Part shown: positions 55,229-64,000 of the stretch, one piece after another
Numbering within the stretch: the stretch's first letter is position 1
How the letters are laid out: each line of letters opens with the position of its first letter
From: Cristatella mucedo
Lineage: Eukaryota > Bryozoa > Phylactolaemata > Cristatellidae
Assembly: GCA_009760855.2 (NCBI GenBank)
Contig: WPIO01000001.1
Span: forward strand, 7,001,001 to 7,065,000
Reading direction: 5' to 3'
Length of the DNA stretch: 64,000 nucleotides
Notes under the pieces: generated by a model
Databases searched by the model: none
What the model was told of the DNA's origin: nothing
Seen by the model: only the letters and a program-made list of their open reading frames with translations
Program-made: the position numbers and the translations under genes

Positions 55229-55640
55229 CTACCAGCCTTCGAGCACCTCAAATTCTCTCAACTCACTTGCTGCATGCATTGACGAAATCCGCACATGGAT
55301 GGCAGCAAATTTTCTAAAACTAAACGATGATAAAACTAACTTACTAGTTATGGGCAAACCCAGTGTGATTCAGAGATTGGAAAGGCTGACTCTCAAAATT
55401 GGCTCTGCCAGCATATCTCCAGTTGAATCAGCTCGAAATGTAGGTGTCATATTCCAAAGTGACCTCTCGTTAGACGACCATATCAGCTCCACAGTCACAT
55501 TTTGTTTATTTTTGAGGCATGATTTTACTTACCATTCAATTGCATTTCCCTTTGCAGCAAATGGAAAGCGCCTAGAAAGAGATTAAGTTCTTTGAGGGCG
55601 CTTTATCAACTGCATAATAATAATAATAACAATTATTATT
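55229..55640 (+). mobile_element. LINE-B copy with internal deletion
   Basis: Starts in the RT at CCAGCCTTCGAGCACCTC, runs through [12 protein letters not shown] to CAGCTCCACAGTC, then jumps straight to the 3' UTR (TTTTGTTTATTTTTGAGGCA) and terminus. Relative to the 42.7-kb copy about 0.65 kb is missing. Ends in an AAT-rich tail. Confidence 0.85.
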
Positions 55641-55756
55641 AGAAAACGAAAGCCAATATTTTGTTTGGCTACGACACCTACACGAGCGAAGATGGAGAGA
55701 GTGAAAGAATAGGGCGATAAGAACGAACCCTACGGTGTCACGTACTTGAATGCCTA

Positions 55757-57335
55757 ATAATAATAATAATAATAATGCACTTGATAAAGCGCCCTCAGAG
55801 AACTCAATCTCTTTCTAGGCGCTTTACATTTACTGCAAATGGAAACGCAACTGAATGGTGAGTAATATCATGCTTGATAAACAACATCAATAACATGGTT
55901 AGGGGTGGTATACACAGGGTCAGCATGCAAATGTGGTTAGTGGCAGCATGCACAGTGTCAGCACGCATAAGCACATGAAGACGAATCACAGGGACCCACT
56001 TAATGCTGTCCTAAATAGATGTGTTTGATGTTCTTTTAGATGTGGTCAAGTCAGGGGATGTTATGACACAAGTCGGGATGGAGTTCCAGGCTTTGGGAGC
56101 ATACGAACTAAATGCACGGTCTCCAAAGGATTTGAAGTTTGTACGAGGTATCGGTAGACTGTTAGATTCCGAAAAGCAGGTAGTACGATGCTTGGCCTGG
56201 TGGGGGAGTAGATCTGAGAGATAAGCTGGAGCCAAAGAATGAAGTGACATAAAAGTGAGCGACAAAACCTTGAAGTCGATCCGTTGCTTGACTGATAGCC
56301 AGTGCAGGTCGGCGAGAAGTGGTGTGATGTGGCAACTGCGACGCTCACGACAGACAAGCCTAGTTCCAAAGTTTTGCACCAGCTGTAATCGCGCGATTGC
56401 ACATGCCGGTAGGCCAGCAAGCAGTGAGTTACAGGAGTTAAGGCGGAATGTCACAAATGCATGGACCAACTTAGACGTGGTATCCTTATTTAAACAAGCT
56501 CGAATTTTAGCAATGTTATGTAGTTGAAAGTAGGAAGATTTGACTGTGGAGCTGATGTGGTCATCTAACGAGAGGTCACTTTGGAACATGACATCTAGAT
56601 TTTGAGCTGATTCAAGTGGAAATATGCTGGCAGAGCTAATTTTGAGCGTAAGCCTTTCCAATTTCTGAATCACACTGGGTTTGTCCATAACTAGTAAGTT
56701 AGTTTTATCATCGTTTAGTTTTAGAAAATGTGCTGCCATCCATGTGCGGATGTCATCAATACATGCAGCAAGTGAGTTGAGAGAATTCGAGGTGCTCGAA
56801 GGCTGGGAGGGATGAACGCAAAGGTACAACTGAGTGTCATCCGCATAGAAGTGAAAGCCTAGATTGTGCTTGGCAATCACATCAGCAAGAGGGAGAGTAT
56901 AAACCATGAAAAGAACCGGACCTAGCACGGAGCCCTGAGGTACCCCATATTTCAAAGGTACTTCGGATGATCTTTTTCCATTCACGTCAATACTCTGGAG
57001 TCTGCCACTGAGATAGGACCTGAACCATTGCAGAGCAGTGCCAGTGATGCCCAGGCGAGATGAGAGGCGCTCTAGAAGAACTTGGAGATCGATAGTATCA
57101 AAAGCGTCCGAAAGATCGAGCAAAACAAGCAGAGACACTCTACATATGTCTGCATTCCTGAGTAGGTCGTTGTACACCCTAAGCGATGCTGACTCTGTGG
57201 AGTGATTAGCTCTAAAGCCAGATTGGAACTTACTAGCAAGGTTTGAAGTTTCAATATATGAGTTCAGCTGGTCCGCCACGACCTGTTCCAGTGCCTTTGA
57301 TAGCAATGGTAGAAGGCAGACTGGGCGGTAGTTAC
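55757..57335 (-). mobile_element. LINE-B, youngest copy, open RT frame, TSD
   Basis: 1.58-kb reverse-strand insertion flanked by ATGCCTA (55750-55756 and 57336-57342). From 57306 to 56011 it encodes 431 residues without a stop: the RT start (upstream NYRPV, then LSKALEQVV), FQSGFRANHSTESASL, motif A LLDLSDAFDTIDL, motif [14 protein letters not shown], motif C YADDTQLY, motif [13 protein letters not shown], and the thumb ([24 protein letters not shown]). The N-terminal endonuclease is lost by 5' truncation, so it is not autonomous. The terminus is the shared GCGCCTAGAAAGAGA-type stem and an AAT tail. Confidence 0.92.
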
Positions 57336-57342
57336 ATGCCTA

Positions 57343-59390
57343 TACGAATAAAGCTATCGAATCAGCTGCTCTATACTTCTGCTGCAGATCGCATTTATTT
57401 TAACTTCCGCCCCGTCCTTTGCCGGTACTTTGCCGAAACCTACTCCGTCGACTCATGTGCTACGTATCCACATCAGCACGCTTCCGGCTTGCTATGGCGC
57501 ACCGAAAGCAGCTGGCGGCCTTTAGATGTGTTGATGGTAACTCTCAGACGCACCGGCGATTTTTCCTCGTGATATGACTTCGCCGGAGATGGAAATGCAC
57601 GGCTGCTGCGCACGATTTCGCCAAGCTCGTTAACGGCTAAGAACTCATACCAAGCAGTCGGTTCCTTCTGAGCTGAGGTTGTCGAGCGCATTTACACCTT
57701 GGGTATGTCGTTACGTCTGCCCCTTCCTTAGAGGGCCCTTTGGTCGTAAAAATCGAGATCTCTATGGCCAAGGCTCAAGATGGAGGCTGGTGTAGCTCTA
57801 GTGCCAACGAAAAGGAGTTTGGTGCAGCGCTGTGTCCTAATCTGTTACAGAGCACCACGTTGCGATGGGCCAAGCGACTCCAACTGTGTCAACGATCTAT
57901 CTGGGAGCCTCCCCTAACATGTCTGCTGAATTTACTTCTTACTTAGCGTGAATATCTTGATAACTTTTAGCAAACCGAATTAAACAGCAGGCTTTTAAAA
58001 TTCCGTGAAAGATTGACCTATCAGTTTCCATTAACGACCTTTTCTTTAAGAAATTTGTAATGTTCAGACAGGATAGCACCCGATTGATGCTCGGCTTTGA
58101 ATGTTACGAAAATTGCTATCACGTGCACTTTTGAGATTTAAATACTCACACGTGCTAAGAATTCATTACGAATGCGATATCTTCGACACGCTTATGAAAC
58201 CCACTGGTACTGTGAAAGGATAAAAGAAGCTTTAATCCGCTACAATCTGAGAGAGAGATATCTACCGGGCATTTAGACTGGTTAAATAATTTCAATTTAA
58301 TCGCTCAGTATTTAAGAATATCGGCTTTTCTCTATCTATAGATGTAGATTATACCATGACCATATGCGTATGACCTCCAAGAATGATAGTGTATGGCTTA
58401 TAAGCGGAGCATTTTTATGGATGGATACAACCGAACTCCATCTTCCTGCTTTTAAATTAACTTACCCATAAATATAAAATTAACCTTAAAATTCACATTG
58501 ATCTGGGTGCAGATACGATTTTAATTATATTGCCAGCCTGCAAGATATGTTTGCTAAATCTATTGCTTTACCCTCCCAATCTTAAAAAGCTAGAACATAT
58601 AAAATGTCGGCTAATGCACTTCGAAATCCAGAGCATACAATTCCGAATCACAAAATTAGTAAGCTGCTATAGCCCATGGAGCTAGGGACGAGACACGGGA
58701 CTCATTGTGAAAATCTTGGTGAAGAGTAAAGCCCGAGGCACCAAGCATTCGCTGAATTAATTCTCTCCGCCAAATGAGAACTAAAAAGCAGAACGTTTGA
58801 CCAAGATGCTGATCCCTACTTTCTCTGTCTCGTGTTGGCTATCAAAAACTTACTGTTCGACGGGATCGCCTTAAACCAATTCCGTTTGAGACTCGCTAAT
58901 GTTTAATATACCTTCGGTCCAAGTTTTGTTAATCTTAAAAATACAAAATTTATTAGGTTTTTGAATGAATAACTAGTTTAAGAGAGTAAGACTATCGTAC
59001 TAATGTCATCGACAAACCAGGGCCCAGGGGTGAGGAACCAGAGGGCTCCATCCCGCGCGTACCTAAAGTCGTTCACTTTCATTTATGATAGGCTGCCTCT
59101 GGAAAGGTTAGGTCGGCCCGCCTTGATTTAATACGGGCTGCATCTATCTCGAAGAACATGCTTATTGACCATCTTAAATTCACAACCCTCATAGCTCGTG
59201 CATGGGAGAGAAGCCTTAGGCTTCCTAACCTGTGTCATCTATCTTAATAGCCCTCGTGGTATATTAAACTTTTTTTAAATGTTTCAATGATGAAAGCCTT
59301 TACGAAATTATTTGTAATACAAGGATAATATTTGGGATCGGCTCTATAATATGATGCCAAAATGTTTGGTTGCTAAATCAGCCAAGAGAT
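57343..59390. other. Intergenic, with one FN3-like open frame
   Basis: 57473-57691 on the - strand holds a 72-codon frame with an FN3-like string (see findings). The remaining AT-rich sequence shows no recognisable gene or repeat. Confidence 0.45.
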
Positions 59391-59393
59391 GAT

Positions 59394-59562
59394 AGTTGCT
59401 CGGTGTCTTAGCCCAAGGGTAACGCGCTCGCTCTTCACGACCTAGACGGTGGGTTCGAGTCCTGCAGTTGGCGATCCTTTATTGCCCACTGCAAGCGGTG
59501 GCGACAGCTGGTGAGGCTCTTTTGCCTCTATACAAATGAGGCTGTTGAATCAGCTAACCTTA
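59394..59562 (+). mobile_element. tRNA-derived SINE
   Basis: Head with B-box GGTTCGAGTCC in GTGGGTTCGAGTCCTGCAG, body GGCGATCCTTTATTGCC, and 3' end ACAAATGAGGCTGTTGAATC. The best-preserved copy in the window. Confidence 0.85.
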
Positions 59563-60279
59563 CACCACTATACGTTAAGGACATGGATTCGCCATAATGA
59601 CTGACACGCTGTGCTATCACCATCATATGTGTACGAATCGGTGCGGTTTCTACCATTAGCTAGCCGTATTTCTAGACACTAGCTCCAGCACTATTTGGTC
59701 ATACAGAACTGACCTATGGAGCCCATTAAGAGAGTTATACTTTGTGATAAAAGCTTTAGTTTTCATTAATAGTGTGCATGACATGTGCGATATTTTAGTT
59801 TCGTTTTGTTAGATATGGAGACTTTGACAAAAAATCTTTCGCGATACCAATAACTAGAAGCCTTCAGATGGGCCATCATTTACTCTGTTCTGAAGTCACT
59901 TATAACTTTTCAGCGTATTTAACGAGCGTCCGTCAACCTTCACAAGATATGGCGCAAAGATCTTAGTCCAGTTGATAAAGATTCTCGATGGGTACGTTTG
60001 GCGTGCAGGCAAGTTCTATGATATGGATAAAATAGACGATTTGGTCGGTGATTTGATTCACTCTTAGCCGATGCAGTCAGCTATTACAGATAAGTTAGGC
60101 GACGCTCTCCATGGTAAGCCTTACTTTTCAATAGCTTTTCGAGCACACGTTAATCGGAAATACGGAGGCTCCTCGAGTGGCAAATGTACGCATGCCTAGA
60201 TCAGGACTGGCTGTCAATCGACTAGCATACGAGGTCTGTGATACATTGTACCAATCTATCTAAAGCCAAGGTCAAGTCT

Positions 60280-60960
60280 GGCTTCTATAAAAACATACTG
60301 GAGTCGCAGATGAACAATAAAACATGCTGATATCGATCATTAACCGTCTCCTTAACCACTCCCAGTTCAGCACCTTACCTACTAGTGTGTCAGATATGTA
60401 TATAAGATTAGAGAGTCCATCCTAAAGTAGCATCCCCATTGTACTGCTGGATCGTTCGGTAGCGTTTGATACAAGTAATCATCAAGTCCTTCTCGAGCAC
60501 CAATCATCTCGCGCTGTGCATCACTGGCGCCGCACTGCAGAGGTTTAGGTCCTATCTCTGTGGAGATTTCACAGCATGGATGCAAACGGGCACCAAAGAT
60601 CCCAGGAGCCTTTAAAGTGTGATGTACCCCAGGAATCTGCACTTGTTCCACTTCTTTTAACAATCTATACCCCCCTTTTACCGAAGTAATCGCCAACCAT
60701 AGTCTAGGCTTTCATTTTTATGCAAATGACGCAGCGGTACCTGTGTTTTCCACGAACTCCAGATGTCTGACGTCACCACATATCCCGAGTTGGCGACATT
60801 AAAAAATCCACCTGTTCGCAACTGCATTTGCTCCGAGCTCATGCTTGCTGGCCCTGTAACAAGATAACCAACTGACACGCTTCTTTGCCAGCATATGTAT
60901 AGTGCCCTGAAAGATACTTAGTTCTCTTAGGGTGTCATGTGCAAAGGTCGTATTATTATC
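60280..60960 (+). mobile_element. Degraded LINE-B copy
   Basis: RT traces: VLLDRSVAFDT (motif A), VPQESALVPLLLTIYTP (motif B), AFIFMQMTQ (damaged YADDTQ). An L2-type terminus with an ATTATTATC tail follows at 60893-60960. No open frame. Confidence 0.75.
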
Positions 60961-60969
60961 ATTATGCTG

Positions 60970-61964
60970 GTATGAGTATAAACAACCGCATGAATGTCGG
61001 TGACTTAAAAACTCACTTAAGGAAGTCGTTCTTCAATTTCCTAGCCGTTGCAGTAAGAGTTCTTTTGCGCGTCCGACCATCTGCGGTTGTTCTGCACCAG
61101 TGAGCCTTCATACCTGTATACGCCGAGCTTAAAGTGAGGTAAGAGTATTACCGCAGTAAGAGCGCCTGCGGCTGAGTCAACCTGAGCAGCAGTTTATGAC
61201 TACTAATCTAGGGATTCTGATAGTACAGTCGCTGTCTCAGATTGGATTTCTGCCTGAAGCATTACGTAAATGTCCAGTTTGCAAGAAAAAGATCGCACTG
61301 CGTCCCTTTTAAAGCTCAAAGTGCAAATTTCTAAGTAAACCTAGTTTGAAAAAATGAAGCCCAGAATGTACTCCAAAGGATCTGAGCACGTTTCCCGTAG
61401 ATTTTTTTTTTAGATAAGATTACGTGCGTGCATATTTTTGTACTTTGTATGAATTAGTATTCGCGAAATCGTATCGTACCACGTGACCAAATGGGCCGGT
61501 GGTATTCGGGAGTAAAAAAGCTTTTGAATGGATCAGCTGCTACAAGTTTGGCAGACAGAATGCAGCGAGAGAAGCCGCCGCAACCTCCCCGAAAGAAGGC
61601 ACCTTGTGCTCGCAGAGGCAGGGATTTTGACCAGATTAGAAGTACCCCAGAATTCTGAGAATCCAGGGCTTCTGAAGGCCTGAAGTCAGCCGCGTGGCCG
61701 TAGTCCCTCACGGATGCGCGCGTTTACCAGAAGCACACACTTCCCTACCTAAATGCGAAAGCATGCAGTTCGGCTCACACCCCGAGCAGAAGCAGCGTGC
61801 TGGTATCAACTGTCGACCTCACTCGGCTTGCCCGGCTTGCTTGGGCTGGCGATGCTGCCCGGCACCGCGCTGCGTAAGTCAGCACCCGGTACCGCGGCGA
61901 CGCGGGAGCGGGTGGCTTGGAACGCCTTTTCGTACCTCCTGCTCGACGGCTTCCGGCAACTAAT
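60970..61964 (+). promoter_or_regulatory. Parvin upstream region
   Basis: No gene recognised in 60970-61560. From about 61560 GC and CpG content rise up to the parvin ATG, consistent with a promoter/5' UTR. No clear TATA box. Confidence 0.45.
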
Positions 61965-63929
61965 ATGGCTACGCCGACGACCCCGTCTGGACCCCGAAGT
62001 CCGTCGAGGCTAACTCCAAGCTCCCCAACGTCGACGCTGAGGAAAGATAAGAAAGATGACTCCAGTTTCCTGGATAAGATTGGCACCATTGGGCGCAAGA
62101 AAAAGGCCAGGGAAGGTCAGCTCCGTCATGCTTCTCCTGCCCCTCGACGTCCCAATTTAGGTTACCGTGCACCGCGGCTGCAGTGTAGCAGCTCGCGCTG
62201 CCAGCTCGTGAGGCTACCAGCACAATCCTGCTGCTACACTTTCGTGAGCTGCGTCCTTACTTTGTCGCCCGTCCCCCCTCTTGGGGTTCAATCGCCACGC
62301 CACCTGAGGTCAGCGTGGTTGCGTTATCCTTTCACCCGAATCGCGGTCGACGCCTGCTGCTGGCTGCAGCCAGCGCCAGCTTGACCGAAGCCGCGTGTAT
62401 AGCGATTTCGACCTGCCAGTCCAGATCTTTAATGCGTTGGCGGTTTGTGCAATTGGTACCGCTTATCTGTTCCCCCTCCCCGCCTAGCAGCATTTTACCA
62501 ACGGCGAGCACGGCCCTTATCTGCTTGTGTTTCATCAACTTGCTAGTTTTATGCCATCTGCTTATCACTCGATTGTTCCGAAGTGCCTTTCCGGAAAAGC
62601 AGAGGAGCGCTCACACTGTTGGACTTGAATGCATAGCTGGAAAGTGCTTCGTCTGTATTCGGCTTTACTGGAAAGTGCGTTTGCAGCTGACAGCTCGTGA
62701 GCAGGCGTACGAGTAAGTCTGATCCGGTGTTGAGCACTTCCCCATTGCACCGCTATTTGTTAGTAAGTTATCTATGCTTGTCCGTGCGGGCACTAGTTGA
62801 TGTCCTGAGCAGCTATCAGCCTGCATTCAGCAGGCTGTAAAGAATTGCCTGCAACCTCTACAAACAGACCTCACACGACGTGAGTGGGGAAGTTCGAACA
62901 CCCTAAATGTGAGCCAAGTTCGAGGGCAATCTGAGGGAAGCTGTTATTATAAATGGTCGCTTTTCATTTCTGCTTGTGTGTTACAATTGAGCTGCCTTTA
63001 GTTGTTCGTGCAAGAGACGCAGCAAGCTCTTGCAGACCGACACGAAGCTGTTCTCGCCACACTCAGTCTGACGACCCACCCAGTCTGACGAAAGGTGGCT
63101 GCAGCATACTGGCTTGCGAGCCTGTCACCGGTGCCCTGGTTTACTCTTTAAGTGCACTGAATGGAGCAGGAAGGCCATCTGCCATAGGTGCAGAGCAGCC
63201 TTTGTTGTCCCTGGACTACAAGTGTACCCGATTGCTTGGCCTGAGTCGACTTTTGCTATTGTGTCTGACTCGTGAGCAACAGTAGTATTTGGAAGAGGTG
63301 TTACAAGCAGTAGCTGACTGGATGAAGCCTGCTTTGTTCACTTGCCTTAGGGGCAGGGGGGGGTTGGCATTAGCCTCATAAGAAAATCTTGTTTGGAGAC
63401 TATCAGTAGAACGTTTCATTTCCTGCATGCCGGTTGACAATGCAATCCCTTGTTACCTGGTCCCGGCAAAGTTAGTTGTGCTAGTTGCTGTTGCTACGAT
63501 GAACAAGCCACGGAGGACTTTTTTCTTGCAACAGAATAGCGACTAAACGAATTTCTTGTGCATTTGCTCGCAGCACGTGCTTGCTTGCAGCTGCATAGGT
63601 TTAGCGGATTGACTGCCTCATGGGTTGTGCGCTTGTTTGGTGTTGTGCGTTTGGTTTCATGCCCTGATAGTCTTGTGTTCACTCACCTTGGTAGTGTATG
63701 TACCACTGGCAAGGCAGCATGGTTCCATTTTTGGAAGAGTTGCACTGTGCTGTCATCTGTTGCAGCCCAAGATCTGCAGGAAGAGGGGATGAAAGCTATT
63801 GAGAGCGCTGCACCCACAAGCGTTGATCAGCTGGTAGACGCACAAGCTTACAACCTGGAAGAAAACGAGAAGCGGTCAATGGTCGATCCATCATCAAGAA
63901 TTGATCCTAAACTTAAAAGTCTCATACAG
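61965..63929 (+). CDS. Parvin (actopaxin), first two coding exons, gene runs off window
   Basis: Parvins are focal-adhesion adaptors that bind integrin-linked kinase and F-actin through two calponin-homology domains (ILK-PINCH-parvin complex). Exon 1, 61965-62115: ATG then a Ser/Pro/Thr-rich start (MATPTTPSGPRSPSRLTPSS) and SSFLDKIGTIGRKKKARE, like the parvin N-terminus. Exon 2, 63766-63929: the split Ala codon (G|CC), then QDLQEEGMKAIE, LEENEKRSMVDPSSRIDPKL and SLIQ, the conserved segment just before CH1. Donors GTCAGC and GTACAG, acceptor GTTGCAG. 105 residues in frame; CH1 and CH2 should lie beyond 64000. Vertebrate paralogue cannot be assigned. Confidence 0.9.
62116..63765 (+). other. Parvin intron 1
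   Basis: 1.65-kb intron between RKKKARE and QDLQEEG. No repeat or exon was recognised in it; a G8 run lies near 63357. Confidence 0.8.
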
Positions 63930-64000
63930 GTACAGAACCGTGCTATGCGTGTGGTTTTATGTAGCTTATTGGCCGAAATTCCCCGTTTCTTATTTTAAAC

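Noticed and set aside
1-64000. CRISPR arrays, operons, phage or other prokaryotic systems
   Set aside because: Spliced animal genes throughout; the tandem repeats are simple or minisatellite type with no spacers.

Overview
This is a window of an intron-rich animal (metazoan) nuclear genome. It shows spliced genes with GT..AG introns, C2H2 zinc fingers, CR1/L2-like non-LTR retrotransposons, tRNA-derived SINEs, hAT and pogo/Tigger DNA transposons and many (CA)n/(CT)n microsatellites. An invertebrate is most likely, but the sequence alone does not fix the phylum. I see no prokaryotic, organellar or viral content.

Three protein-coding genes are supported, each by splice sites that keep frame and by family motifs. 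(1) On the + strand at 164-7677 is the 3' part of a CDK11 (PITSLRE) kinase: six exons, 891 coding bases, 296 residues plus stop. (2) On the - strand, from about 46.6 kb down to 23.7 kb, is a C2H2 zinc-finger transcription factor of the rotund/squeeze/ZNF362/ZNF384/LIN-29 group: four exons, 1365 bases, 454 residues plus stop, with one intron of about 16 kb. Its true 5' end is uncertain. A CpG-rich block at about 51.0-54.1 kb with a YY1-type site on the - strand is a candidate promoter. (3) On the + strand at 61965-63929 are the first two coding exons of a parvin (actopaxin family), which runs off the right edge. They look like three unrelated neighbouring genes, with no sign of joint function.

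Most of the rest is transposon-derived. LINE-A is a CR1/L2-like family with an (ACATT)n tail and many 5'-truncated copies. LINE-B is a second CR1/L2-like family with an (ATT)n tail, including a copy at 55757-57335 with an open reverse-transcriptase frame and target-site duplications. One LINE-B copy is inserted inside a LINE-A copy (41.8-45.4 kb). A tRNA-derived SINE family shares a common 3' end. A SPIN-like hAT element with a perfect 8-bp duplication and a second hAT MITE sit in the last CDK11 intron. A broken BED-finger hAT transposase lies at 15.8-17.4 kb, and a Tigger-type DDE remnant at 9.3-9.9 kb.

No undescribed defence-type or other novel system is evident. The most notable points are the SPIN-like element (a family known for horizontal transfer), the recent activity of LINE-B, and repeated LINE-A truncation at one point. 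Family assignments rest on recognised motifs, not on database searches.
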